From assembly GCA_016859345.1 (NCBI GenBank), contig CM029118.1, forward strand, positions 28,825,501 through 28,889,500: 64,000 nucleotides of DNA, given 5' to 3'. The position numbers and the translations under genes were made by a program. Under the pieces are notes generated by a model that saw only the letters and a program-made list of their open reading frames with translations, did not search any database and was not told the DNA's origin. This document shows positions 1 through 10,716 of this stretch, piece after piece. Source of the stretch: Istiophorus platypterus (taxonomy: Eukaryota > Chordata > Actinopteri > Istiophoriformes > Istiophoridae). How positions within the stretch are numbered: position 1 is the first letter of the stretch; each line of letters begins with the position of its first letter.

Positions 1-224
1 AGTAGTGCTCTCACTCCCTGTTTCTCCCGTGGGATGGTGGAGCCCATCTGATAGGTATGGAGAAGTGTGTGTTTGCATGCATGTCAGTGCATGTCTACGT
101 TGGCCTATGTGTTTGTGTCTCGTGAAAGGGTTTGATGGAGGCAGGCAGAGACACAGGCGGAGGGTACGTTGTCTTGCTGTGGAAATGGGATAGACGGGGT
201 TGAGAGATGGAATTGGCATTAAAT
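1..224. other. Unassigned left edge
   Basis: Unique-looking sequence, moderately GT-rich and purine-rich towards the right. I see no splice-bounded exon, repeat family or RNA gene in it. Confidence 0.4.
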
Positions 225-515
225 TTCCAACGCGGCGCAAGGATTGACTTTGACTGGAGCGCAAGGGGGCTGTTAGCTTATCTTTAAGGCCGTGTTTGTC
301 ACTGTGCTGAGGGCAGCTCCACTAGACAGGCAAGGAGAGAGGGAGGGAGAGCCAAGCTGAGCCGAGCGTGGGCTGAACGATATGGATAGGTGAAGGCTCC
401 CGGTGGGACCCGCCGCCTGAGCCGGCGAGCTGCGCTGGGGAACGAGAGGAGGAGAGCGGCTAAATTGAAGGTTTATTTATCCAATTCGCTGTCAAGGTCG
501 GCTTGTCGGTGAGCT
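225..515. promoter_or_regulatory. CpG-rich segment, possible promoter or enhancer
   Basis: About 18 CpG dinucleotides fall in roughly 290 bases, while CpG is sparse in most of the window. The middle (about 360-460) is GC-rich with GCCGCC and GCCGGCGAG. It is flanked by AT-rich motif-like sequence such as TTTATTTATCC (about 472-482). CpG clustering is typical of vertebrate promoters and some developmental enhancers. I find no TATA box, no obvious first exon and no coding frame, so its role is inferred from composition only. Confidence 0.35.
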
Positions 516-2135
516 GTCCTGTGTGTGTTCACAAAATGCCAAAATCTCGATGAATTGTTTAAAAAAAGAGAGAGAGAGAGCACACATTGAGTAGGGGGAG
601 AATCAATGACCTTTGGTTGCGTCAAGCTTCAAGCTGCCAGCAGCTCTTAAGGCTGTCCTTACTGGCCATTATGGTTGCCTTTTAAAAACAAGGCAGGCAA
701 GAGAGGAGCTGTCGAGAGAGAATAGTCCAACATTGACACAAACACACGTACACAAAAAAGGTGTGAACCCAGATTCACACACACACACAAGCACAAATTA
801 CCTGCATGTACTACCTGAAATACAATTCTCTCTGATTGATACATATCTCACACTCTGAAACACACTGTTAAACAACAAAAAGTTATATAACTGTTGTGTT
901 AACTCACTGTTGCCAGAAACCATATGCACGATGTTTGCATTTACCCCAGGCTAGTGACTGTTTCTATGGCTATAGGTGATATACAGTAGTGTCCATCAGA
1001 AACACAACTGCTTAGCTTTTAGCTCATTTTACATGATTGGATGGCATAGCGGTTCCAGAAGAGAACCCAACTGCTGCTCATCAGTGATAATCAGTTTATG
1101 CATTTACATCTCAATGAATAAGATTGGGAAGCGTTGATCGGCCATCCTGGTTCAGCATGACTAGCCACGGAAATGCAAGCGGAATAGGAAAAAAGGGCTT
1201 TCGACGTAGGGCATTAATCAGTTTGGCTTCATCTTGAGGTGCTACTGCTTCTGCTGCAGTGTAACAGTGCTGTTCTTTAGAGGGTCCCCCTCGTCAAAGT
1301 TTTGGAAGGCCTCTGTCAACGTGAAAAGAACATGACCTTTAAGATCGTATCAGCATGTTTGCTGGTGCATACACAGCCGAAGAAAGGGTTCAGTGGCCCA
1401 TCAGAAAAAGGAAAGTGAAAAAATAAGAGAAAAGAAGGGAAAAGAAAAGAAAATTGTAATTCACTCAGAGGGCTGTTTGTTTGAAAGAGTAGTTTGCTGA
1501 AACTCGAGAGTGAGCAGTTTAATGCAATGGAGGGAACGAGGAAATGAAGATGAAAATGACTTCCATGCACGGAATGATTTGTTTCCTTGATTGCTTTTTT
1601 TCACTGAGACCTAATTTGATAGAACTCATAATAGAGCTCTATTTGTGCAAAGACAAAAACTTGAGAACAATATAAAAAGGTGAACTTTGTATTTACTTTA
1701 AACCTAAATTAACAATGGAACTGGTTGACTCATATCTAATCAGATGACCAAATATAATTAGCTTATTTTGATAATGCCATTTGCTGCATTATTTTTAAGG
1801 TTCTTCTCTGGTCATGTTGGGATATTCTCAAGAGAACTGTTTTCTATTTACTTCTGTTGATAGTGTGTGTGTGTGTGTGTTTATGTGTGTTTATTGAGTC
1901 TTATGAAGAGCTGATAGCGATGTGATGGTAGTCATCAGTCACCTCCTACACCCTGTCTACTAGTCTGTGTGCTCACTGTCTGCTCTGTCACACACAAATA
2001 CACAGAGACACAGATACCAAATCTGCCCACTGTCAACAATGTCTACAACCATTACATTCTCCTGAAACCCCATATTTGAAACATATATTTGTTTGATTTC
2101 CAATGAATACACTTCTATTTATTCATTTTTCAATT
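516..2135. other. Gene-free interval
   Basis: AT-rich unique sequence with a short GA run (about 568-581), a CA-rich patch (about 777-790) and a (GT)n run of about 18 bases at 1863-1880. The open frames here are short and show no family resemblance. I see nothing else to annotate. Confidence 0.4.
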
Positions 2136-2139
2136 TTTA

Positions 2140-2530
2140 TTACTTAAAGCAGCATTAGATGGCATTTTTAGTTGCTTAGGGTCAATAGAACAAGCTGTGA
2201 AAACAACACTGATATATAATCACTTTCTAAAGTTCCTATGAAAACATTGAAGTGCTAGCAAGCTAATTACACATGCAGCAGTCACAGAGCAACATTATCA
2301 ATGTGTTTATGTCCTCCTGATCGGTGTAAGTCTAATATCCACTTTCCATATCCACTTTTCTCTGTTTTGGTTTCTTCCTTAGGATCAAAATGCTCAACCA
2401 TGTTCACTAGCTGGATGCTAACTTTCCTCTGTCTGCTGTTTGGTGCAGGGAAGGAAATGGACACTGAGTTTATCAACCATTTTTGCTCAAAAACAGCTGC
2501 AGCAGGCATCTGTAAAATCCATTGTAAATA
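2140..2530. repeat. Probable teleost interspersed repeat
   Basis: The wording, with AGTGCTAGCAAGCTAA (about 2251) followed by ATGTTCACTAGCTGGATGCTAAC and then CTGCTGTTTGGTGCAGG, resembles a diverged non-autonomous repeat seen repeatedly in percomorph genomes. It has no coding capacity. The ends are estimated from where the familiar sequence stops, and no terminal repeat or target duplication was identified. It could instead be unique sequence; a repeat-library search would settle this. Confidence 0.3.
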
Positions 2531-4343
2531 TGTAAATATCAGTTAGGGTAGATTTAATATTGTGAGTTCCACATGTGTGAAAGGAATGTACTGCATTTTC
2601 ACTGAAAACAAAAGAAGGGTAATATGAACATAATTTATGGGCCAAAAAAAAAAAAAAAATCAGCTAAAAGAGGCTGAAAAGGCCTTGGAGCTGAGGGTAA
2701 TTGCAAATTTGTTTGATCACTTTTGGATGGTCCATCACTCCAACAGAAAAAAAAAGAAAAAAAGATTAGTGCAGCTATAATGAAGCCGTGACTAAGACTA
2801 CGTATAAATGACACTTTACTCTTACTATTCATAGCTATTAAAATAAGCAAGCAAAAAGCTGCTTTTTTCCCTGATCTCAAAATGCAGGAATCTGTGTATC
2901 TGAACACAAAGTTTCTTATCAGAAGAGCTAATCCTTTCCTTCATACTGTATATACATTTCTTATATTGATGACCCCCTGAAACAACTGTGTATTGCTTTG
3001 TTGTAAATCATGGTGCATTTCATGTTCATGGAATGGCCCTAATTCCAAATCCCTGTTTCCATAATATAATACCAGTCAAAGTCTGGCAGAGAAACAGCTA
3101 GTCAATCTGTGTGCAGTGCATATCCCCTCGGCATTAGAGATTAAGCTGCATTAACACGTTGTTCCTACAGTCTCAGTGGTACATGGTCTGATTACTTAAA
3201 GTGCAATCCTAGTTTCTTTTCAGTTTTTCACAAAGAGAGTCTCTGGATGTAATGGACCTTTTTTTCTCTTGAATTGCATGCATTTCCCTCAAGCATACTG
3301 TGATTACAATTTCTTTTTTTCCCTCAGCATTCTCTGTTTTCTCTGTCAGAGTTAAGGACAGCTCACGCAATATCTCCACTGAAAATTTTCCAGGGATAAA
3401 TATCCCAGGGCAGCAACAACCTCTGCCTTTTCCTGAACTCCTCCTATCTGCAATTTTCACGGCCAGTGCAGCACGCTGAATAGATGTTAAAAGACAGGGG
3501 AAAAAGAATAATAATGGCATTTGCTTCCACGAGCCATGTGTCGCCAAAGCGATTCTGTGATCGAGATCCATGTCACGTTCTTGCTGTTTGCACCACTGGA
3601 ATGTATCATGGCGCACTGGTCCCAGGCCTTGTAGTGACAAAGTGATAAAGTGTAAAGCTGAGGTTAGAAAGAGTGTAATGTGGACAATTGGAAAGAACAG
3701 TGAAATGCAAAATTAGGGCCAAGTTGAACAATCGTACTTTTCCTCTCCTTCCTGAACATACACCTAATGCAGGAATTACTTGATAAGAAAGGAAATTGCA
3801 TCTCTTCAACTGCATCTGACATCTGAGAAGAAACATATTTTTCTAATGCTTAGCAGTGTGTTAACATTATGTTCAGGGTTAGGCCAATATTTGACAGCTA
3901 TTGGCCTTTAAGAGGTAATTCCAGTGCGCTATAACTTTGGAATTATTTTCATAATATTTTCATTATTTTCAATTGTTGAGTTTGTTACCAAAAAAGATCC
4001 CTCGATGCAAGATACACAAGGAGTCAGCTGGTCAGACAGGTTGTAAACAAGTCACCTTTGTTGTAGTGCTGGACTGTGTTGTAGCAACTTCATTGTGGCC
4101 CAAGATCTCGGCAATTAACTTTGTGAGCATAATATTATCATAACTTGTAGAAATGATGGCCACAACTATGAAAAGACTCAATTTCTATTCAACTGAAATT
4201 ATCCTCTAATTTGCGATCACATTCCATCCAGTAAGTGCCATATTCTTCTAATCTGATCAAGACTCTGTAGTTGTCTATGGAAAACTTTCTGTATGTGCTC
4301 CTGGGATCCACTTACTAGACCTAAACCTGAAACTTACTGCACA
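2531..4343. other. Gene-free interval
   Basis: Unique-looking AT-rich sequence with a poly-A run at about 2645-2659. The minus-strand frame at 3209-3640 (143 codons) has no recognisable domain, no upstream promoter signal and skewed composition. I regard it as chance. Confidence 0.4.
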
Positions 4344-4362
4344 ATATATATATATATATATA
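4344..4362. repeat. (AT)n microsatellite
   Basis: A run of about 9-10 AT units, followed by AT-rich sequence with several TACATAT-like words. Confidence 0.9.
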
Positions 4363-5348
4363 GCACATATGCATACTGTGTTTACAGCTTATTAAGTTAT
4401 GCTCATGTATACATATTTGGCTGTGGATGAGTGACCTGTTTTTCTTACAATTGTTCAAATATATCTTCAGTATATGTGTATGAGAATCCATGTTCTTGCT
4501 TACACCCTATAGGAGTACTTGCATGTAGGTATATGTACATATAGTATGTGTATGGGGGTAGATGCATATATGTTTCATTATTTGTGGTGGTCTCTCTGCA
4601 GCATACAGTATGAGTTTGTATGCCTATACAGTATGTTACAACAGTTACAAATACCATGTGTTTAACTGTTTATGTAGTACTACATATTGTGTGTATAGCT
4701 CTGACATGCACCTGGATCATATGAAGTTTGTTGTAGATCTAGGACAAATTTGGTGCTGGGAGATTTTGGGCTCTGTATTATAGAAAACATGATGGATGGA
4801 GTGATTGATACTGTGTTTAAACCTGCAATTCTATAAAGATAATTAGAAAAACTTTAAAGGAAAATAATTGGTGGAAATACAATAAGTTTAAGGAAAAAGA
4901 GATAGTTTTGAAGGCAGCTGAACGCAAGTTATGGATTATTTTTGACTCATTTTTACACAGATTTACTATTAGCAAATTGTCAGCAAAAAGATAATTTTTT
5001 TTTTCTTAATGAAATGTTGACCTCATGGATATGTAAAACAAAGTTGCATTATTGTTGACTGGATGAAGAACTGAGACATCATTTACTTGTGCCAGAGCCT
5101 CTCCAAACATAATGGTGACAAGGATGAACTTACAGAAATAACAGCTCTTATATCAACATGCAGTATTTCTTAATCAACATGACTAACTTTAGTTCTCATA
5201 GCAACTGCTGCCACAGCTGCTCAGATGAATGAAAATTAACCTAAAAAATAACCTGTGACAGCCATGTGCTACCAGTGATAGCTTGTCTAGGTTTGTTTTC
5301 AAGTACCTGCATCAATTTGTCTCCTCCTATTTGTTTAATTTTAGTTTT
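4363..5348. other. Gene-free interval
   Basis: AT-rich, with alternating ATGTAT-type words at 4400-4700 that look like decayed simple sequence. No gene, RNA or transposon fragment recognised. Confidence 0.4.
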
Positions 5349-5402
5349 GTATCTATCTATCTGTCTATCTATCTATCTATCTATATATATATATATATAT
5401 AA
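5349..5402. repeat. Compound (TATC)n(AT)n microsatellite
   Basis: About eight TATC/TGTC units run directly into about ten AT units. It lies 40 bases upstream of the large AT palindrome, so two expansions sit side by side. Confidence 0.9.
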
Positions 5403-5442
5403 ACTGTGGGGGTGTGTGTAAATGTACAGTACAGAAAAAAAT

Positions 5443-5458
5443 TAAAAATTAACAACAA

Positions 5459-5544
<86 letters not shown>

Positions 5545-5560
5545 TTGTTGTTAATTTTTA
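5443..5560. repeat. 118-bp perfect palindrome with (AT)39 core
   Basis: Two 20-base arms at 5443-5462 and 5541-5560 are exact reverse complements (the right arm contains GATGTTGTTGTTAATTTTTA). The 78 bases between are an uninterrupted AT alternation, which is itself self-complementary. The whole segment can extrude as a single uninterrupted cruciform or hairpin. It may be a small fold-back element whose centre expanded, or a palindromic AT-rich repeat of the kind linked to chromosome breakage. The arms show no match to the neighbouring inverted repeats. Confidence 0.9.
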
Positions 5561-5819
5561 TATATTTTTTAACCTGTACCTTAATTGGTTTTGGAACTAT
5601 AGTTGAAAATTAGCCCTGTCACAAAATTTGATTAATGTTTGCTGTCCTTAATGAAATGGAAATAAAGTTTACAGTGCAGTTTTGATTGCTGTATGTGTCC
5701 TCTCTAACACAAAAATAATTTTCTCAGAACACATTAACAGTTCACAAAACGAAATGACATTTCAGATTGCTGAAAGGGTGGAACAACACTTATTGTTCAT
5801 GACTGGACATGATTGGATT
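5561..5819. other. Spacer between palindrome and inverted-repeat element
   Basis: AT-rich sequence without recognised repeats or genes. Confidence 0.4.
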
Positions 5820-5938
5820 CTTTGTAAAATATAAGTTATTGTTTTTTTTTTCTTTTCTTTGTTTGTAGCTAACTACAAAGTGTTTTGCATGGTGTAATGT
5901 TATTGTTATTGTAATGTTATAAGCATTTAATTACAGTT
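5820..5938 (+). repeat. Inverted repeat, left copy
   Basis: Pairs with 8115-8228 on the opposite strand. Relative to the right copy it carries a short extra stretch where TTATTG is repeated (about 5900-5918). It contains the internal palindrome TTGTAGCTAACTACAA. Outside the element the two flanks diverge immediately. Confidence 0.85.
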
Positions 5939-6129
5939 GTTCTTTTGAGACTGCCCTAGTACTTTTAACAATATTGAGTCAGTGGACTGGACTCCTAAAG
6001 GTGACCTCGGTTATCAGAAATATGGGGAGAGGATAAAGAAGATTAGGATCAACAAAGAACGCACAGAGGCCTTGCTGGCTCTGACATATATTATCATATA
6101 TCACATCATTAGATGATTACTACTGAAGC

Positions 6130-6310
6130 ATCAGTGTGTAAGTAGCATGTCGTAGATGGTGGGGGCGGAGCTCGATTGATATAGTTTATATACAGTTTTA
6201 TATACAGGGACACCAGATGAATCTGACACAATGTACGATTAATGGGAGAGGAAAGAAGAAAGATCTAAGCTCTAATAAACGATTCTGTTTTCAAGTTTTG
6301 GACTTTCTCC
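6130..6310. repeat. Possible diverged teleost repeat
   Basis: GGTGGGGGCGGAGCTCGATTG followed by TATAGTTTATATACAG has the look of a commonly dispersed teleost repeat end. It is recognised by familiarity only, and its ends are approximate. Confidence 0.25.
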
Positions 6311-6699
6311 CTGATCTTTGATTTTTGGTAAGATATTGAATCATTGATCAACTGAGGAAAAAAAAAAAGTATTTGGTGGAGCTGTTAACTCATATACATT
6401 TGAAATTAGACTCCAACTACAAACTGATTCTGTAAGATGTCAACAGTCAAAAATGTTGGAAACCTCTCGTTTAAACTTTAACAACATGTTAAAGATTGTG
6501 TTTCAAAAGTTATGACTGGATATCCAGCTAGAAGAGTTAACACCCTTCTGGATTCATCCAGGTAGGGCTGGATACATACCTGTCTCTAAGCTTAAACACA
6601 TTCTAAAGACTAACCCTCTGCAACCATCCAAGACACTGATCAAGGCCATATGCTACCCGGAGGCACTCAAGTTCACCAAAGTTGCAACAAGGTATTTAG

Positions 6700-6840
6700 G
6701 ATTTGAATTAGGATAAGACAGAGGTGAAGTTTTTGGTAAGAGTATTACATCAGGTATAGACTTATAAGGCAAGGGTTAGACAGGGGTAGGGTTAAGCATA
6801 GAGGTTAGGATAATAGTAAATATTCAAACCACAAACCATA
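6700..6840. repeat. GGTTAGG-rich degenerate simple repeat
   Basis: Several degenerate GGTTAGG/GGGTTA words (for example about 6774-6812) suggest a decayed tandem or interspersed repeat. The copies are too irregular to be an interstitial telomere array. Confidence 0.3.
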
Positions 6841-7318
6841 GTAATGTTGCCTACAATACCGTGCCATTCCAAAGTCTCTTAATTCAACATTAAATATTAA
6901 ATCATTATTTGATTTTTGCTTATTGTTTCCGTGTACTGTTTAAGGGTACAGATACAAACATGAGGCACAAGCCAGAAGAGAGTGAAGGAAGCTGATGGGT
7001 CTGGAGCATGAGCATTACTCCGGTAAGGAAATGGTCTCTGGCTGAATCCCAAGTGACCATACATGGGAGTCTCGCCTGATGGCACTGTCATTTGCAACTG
7101 TCATGGAAAAGAGATTTGCGAGATAGATGTAATATTATTATTCAGTATAAACATCCTAAACAAGATGTTCAACATATGAATTTACGATTTCAAATAAATC
7201 AAAGACAAAGCATTTAAACTGTGGAGAGATATTGGTACGCATCCTTGTTTACGGTTTTTGGTTAGTTCACTGATATATAAAGACAATAGGTGTTTTTTGT
7301 TTATTTTTTCACTGATAT

Positions 7319-7350
7319 GTTCCAACTGCCAAGCCTGCCATCTTCATCAG
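7319..7350 (-). ncRNA. Hammerhead-ribozyme-like motif, minus strand
   Basis: Read on the minus strand, CTGATGA (7350-7344) is followed by an imperfect stem GATGGC / GCAGTT around an AGGCTTG loop, then GGAAC (7323-7319). This matches the order of the hammerhead core: CUGAUGA, stem II, GAAA. It is an inverted, diverged copy of the motif at 7437-7468. The missing third A and weak stem argue that it is a fossil. Hammerheads of this layout occur in Penelope-like retroelements and other repeats. Confidence 0.3.
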
Positions 7351-7436
7351 AAATGTTGCTAAAACTTCCTGCAAACTGATTAATATAACAAAAGGTAGGA
7401 TGACCATGGCCACATAAATCACCTGAGAGGACACTT

Positions 7437-7468
7437 CTGATGAAGACTGAAGGCTTGTCAGTCAAAAC
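7437..7468 (+). ncRNA. Hammerhead-ribozyme-like motif, plus strand
   Basis: CTGATGA (7437-7443) is followed by a perfect 6-bp stem, GACTGA (7445-7450) with TCAGTC (7458-7463), closing an AGGCTTG loop, then AAAAC (7464-7468). In an active hammerhead the last block should be GAAAC, so one invariant G is replaced by A and cleavage is not expected. The inverted partner at 7319-7350 keeps the same loop and ACAT downstream word, so both probably derive from one repeat that once carried a complete core. Confidence 0.35.
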
Positions 7469-7574
7469 ATGTCAAGTAAAACCCCCTGCCTTTATGTAAG
7501 AATCAGCGAATAATGTAAAAAGCCAGTAGAAAAAATACTTATTCATTCTATTGTTTACATGCTCTTGTCACTGT

Positions 7575-7863
7575 GAATTTAAGTGCCCACACTGCAAGAA
7601 CGACAAGGTTAATCTGCACCTATGACAAGAGGTTCTTCCTTATCAATGCTGCGAGTGATGTTATATCAGACAGGAGCCAGGCTTACTACTTCCAAGTCCA
7701 GGCATACCTTCACATTGTGGGTGCTTCAGGATGTGGAACTATAATGACAGGACTGGCACTTGTACTGGAGTATTGTTACTTTGCTGTGTTGGTATTTGTA
7801 CTTAAGTATAGAGTAAGTAGTCCTCCTACCACTGCTGAGAATGTAGTCATTTATATTGTTTAA
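7575..7863 (+). pseudogene. YqaJ/lambda-exonuclease-like fragment, frameshifted
   Basis: One frame from 7575 reads E-F-K-C-P-H-C before a stop at 7623. This resembles the ExKCP motif of YqaJ-type nucleases, which supplies catalytic glutamate and lysine. A second frame (7573-7863, offset by two bases) carries QAYYFQVQAYLHIVG (YYFQVQ at 7684-7701), matching the family's YYxQVQxxLxxxG helix. Spacing between the two motifs is shorter than usual. The frameshift, missing upstream Asp residues and lack of a start show it is a relic. YqaJ domains in fish genomes are often carried by transposons. The match is by motif only. Confidence 0.35.
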
Positions 7864-8114
7864 GCCTAATTCAAAGTTTACATACATTATTTGTGGTCAG
7901 AATCATGTCTGCCTTATTCAATTATGATCTAAGATATGGGCGACACTTATCAATATATTTAATTTACTTTGTCAATCATGAAGGTCAGTGATGTCCATGA
8001 TGTGGCTCTGGATTGTCAGCTGACTCATGGAGCTCCAGCAAGGCTTCTACACATTCTGTGCTTTGTTTGTTGATGACCTCTGGACTTTAGCCTCAAGTCC
8101 TCAAGCCTCAAGAG

Positions 8115-8228
8115 GAGAGCAAAACTGTAATTAAATGCTTATAGCAATAACGTTGCACCATGCAAAACACTTTGTAGTTAGCTACAAACAAAGAAAGGAA
8201 AAAAAACAATAACTTATATTTTACAAAG
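8115..8228 (-). repeat. Inverted repeat, right copy
   Basis: Reverse-complement partner of 5820-5938. Identity is high over GTAGCTAACTACAAAG and the GCATTTAATTACAG end. The T-rich run (A-rich on plus) differs slightly in length. Confidence 0.85.
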
Positions 8229-9560
8229 CAAGGAAACAGCTTCATAAACACGTTATCTTTGATGAAGTGGTCCCTGCACACACGAGCATTATCTTACTCC
8301 ATGTTTTTCGGTCAGTCTCTTTCATTTTTCCCCCTCATCACAATAACTTCTGGTCTGCGTGGTTCCTTGGTTTTGATCAATTTTAGCAAACAGCAGCAAC
8401 ATTAAAGGCTGAAAACAACAGGCATTGTGAGAGCTTGTGATAGTGCCCTCTATCTGCAGATTGTGACATCATACTCAACCAACTATTGACTTTGGTTCTG
8501 TCCAGTGACAACCAAGAAGTGTTGCCCCACCCTTTCTATAATCTGAAATGTCGTATTTTGACCCACAGGCCCAATGTTACCTTTAGTGTATCTTAAATGG
8601 ATTTTAGGATACTGGGAATTTTTTTGCAAAAGGGGCCACTTTGTCATTTACAGGTGATAGCTGACTCCATTTCTCATTGTAGCTCAGTTGAGAAACTTTC
8701 TCTTATTCCTTTTTTACTACTGAAGGGAGAGGAAATTAGACCAAGCACTACAGAGAATTGTATTTGTCTGCTAGAGAGAAATGAAGGCAGAGACAGGGCA
8801 AACAAAATATAAGTGAGACTTTTTCTTTGCCTCGACTTTCTACACCCTGTCTTCCCTACAAGCAAACTGCTCATCACATTGAGGGGGACTTCTATAAATG
8901 TTTAATGACATCGGGTACAACCAGCGCTTTGAAAATCTGCTGCCTTTTTAATTTCCTTTCCTTTCGTCTTTTTTCTTCGTTAGCTCACCCTATGCTAATG
9001 TCTCTGAATGTCTTGCAGCATGTCCTGAAGGGAACTGAGCCAATTGTGCAGTTGTGATATTGTGCTTTTGCTAATGTGCCAATACTAATTGAGCAAATGG
9101 TGGTTTTTCCCCCTGCTCTATTCAGTCCTTTTCTTTGATTTTATGTATTCCTATTTTAGCATCCCACATTCAGATCATGTCAGTTAATGTGACCTGTCCA
9201 ATTCATTGTCTTTGTTTTGTGCCGTTTAGCTGCATTCGTGCAGCCAGTTCATCAAGCCTAGAAAACAATGGACAATAAACATTTTTCTGTTCTTGGCCAG
9301 TTTTTACTTCAGTGAGAAATGGAGACAAGATGAGTAAGTTAAAAGAGAGAGACATATGTGATGCTTACACGAGAGAAGATAAGACAGTAAAGATTGAAAG
9401 AGAGAAACAGGGAAATGAGAGAGGCAACAAAAGAATGAGTGAAAAAAACACCCCACTAAGCCACAGGGGTTACTGATGTCTAACCGTGAAACTTGTGCCA
9501 GTGCATGTGAAATGAATATGTGCGATAACAGGACATGTTTCGCCCATGGTGGACAGTACC
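8229..9560. other. Gene-free interval
   Basis: Unique-looking sequence including pyrimidine-rich stretches near 8935-8975 and a purine-rich patch at 9340-9445. No exon, RNA gene or transposon fragment identified. Confidence 0.4.
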
Positions 9561-9594
9561 ATTGTGTTTGCTTACCTGTGAGAGAGTACTATGG

Positions 9595-9665
9595 TATGAA
9601 TGGCTGACCCGCAACCCCAAAGATCAAGAGGTCGATTCCCCTCAACTGCAGCTTACCACGTTTAA
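9595..9665 (+). repeat. Possible tRNA-derived SINE head
   Basis: GGTCGATTCC at 9630-9639 is close to a polymerase III B box (GGTTCGANTCC). The upstream stretch from about 9600 could be the remains of a tRNA-like arm. No clear A box and no foldable cloverleaf can be drawn, so this is tentative and not a functional tRNA. Confidence 0.2.
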
Positions 9666-9885
9666 CCTCATCTCCCCATTCCTTCTCCCTGCACAGAGTA
9701 GGCCATACGGTGTGTACCTCCGTTTGTTTACTCTGTGTGTGTGTATGTGTTTATTGGTTCAGTGCTAGAGTGATGGTGAAACCTGGAGGAGGAGAGGTGA
9801 CTTTAATCCTCAACTTTCCACCCCCAAGGTAAGACTGAGAGGATGAAAGGAGCATTTAGCCAAGCCCCTGTGTGTTGTCTGGGCT

Positions 9886-9890
<5 letters not shown>

Positions 9891-9928
<38 letters not shown>
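9891..9928. repeat. (GT)19 microsatellite
   Basis: Uninterrupted GT alternation. Confidence 0.95.
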
Positions 9929-9930
<2 letters not shown>

Positions 9931-10716
9931 TGTGTTCACATCCATGTAAGTCTGGGGCTTGGCCATAGAGAATGAATGGTCTTAGTGCCGTGGCCGGACA
10001 GAAAAATCAATGTTTCATATGAGGAGGCTGCGGGGGTTAGGCCTCCGTGTTCATGTCAACAAGGCTATTGGTTTTCTTAATACTCCAAAGTTGGCGTTTC
10101 CCCGCTTCGGGAGGGCCAGTGAGGTGACTTGTGTGGTCAAAGCTTAACAAAGGGATCCTGCCTTCTAGCCTTTGCTGTACTCCTCAGCTGAGGGAAGCCA
10201 AGCCAGGATTAATTACCAACTGTGCTGGCTGGATATTAGTTGTTGTTTTCTCCCACTGTCACATGGCACCATTGGACTGATGCTATTGGAAGGAGCTTGT
10301 GTGGTGCAGAGCAGTGGGCTAATACTGTTAGATGAAGTAACACAGTTAGCTGTAATAGAAGTACAATGTTGGTGTGGCAATCATGCTGTCTCTCAAAGAC
10401 GAGGCTTTCAAAGAATAATCAATGACCATACTACCAGTATATGATTATTTAACAAGACAGATAACCAACCATTTAGTGAAAAGACAACTTTCAGTTTTGA
10501 AATAAAATGGTGGGTGACACTTTAAAATGTCTAGTCTTTACCTTGTGAGAAAAGATACAAAGGTAAATCTTCACATTTGAGAAAATGAAATTATCAAGCG
10601 TTTGACATTTTACCGAAAAATTTACATAAACAATTGATTATTGACATAGTTGCCAACAGATTTTCTGTTGAATCAATTGAATAACTGATCTATGCAGTTC
10701 TACATGCATTAATGAA
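9929..10716. other. Gene-free interval
   Basis: The left part (9940-10200) is relatively GC-rich and complex. The open frame at 10172-10444 has no recognised domain or splice context. Nothing else supported. Confidence 0.4.

Larger units (their letters stand above)
5820..8228. mobile_element. Inverted-repeat-bounded segment, possible degraded DNA transposon
   Basis: The bases at 5820-5938 recur in reverse complement at 8115-8228 with only small differences. They share CTTTGTAAAATATAAGTTAT, a T-rich run, GTAGCTAACTACAAAG and GCATTTAATTACAGTT. The enclosed 2.2 kb contains hammerhead-like motifs and a YqaJ-like fragment, a nuclease domain that some eukaryotic DNA transposons (ISL2EU group) carry beside their transposase. 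I could not find a transposase frame or a convincing target-site duplication. Two independent opposite-orientation insertions of one short element would explain the ends equally well. Confidence 0.35.

Noticed and set aside
3209..3640. 143-codon minus-strand open frame
   Set aside because: No domain, no supporting splice or promoter signals. A frame of this length is expected by chance in 64 kb of six-frame sequence.
6700..6840. Interstitial telomeric repeat
   Set aside because: GGTTAGG words are scattered and irregular, not tandem TTAGGG units.
9595..9665. A functional tRNA gene
   Set aside because: Only a B-box-like word is present. No cloverleaf can be folded, so it was kept only as a possible SINE head.
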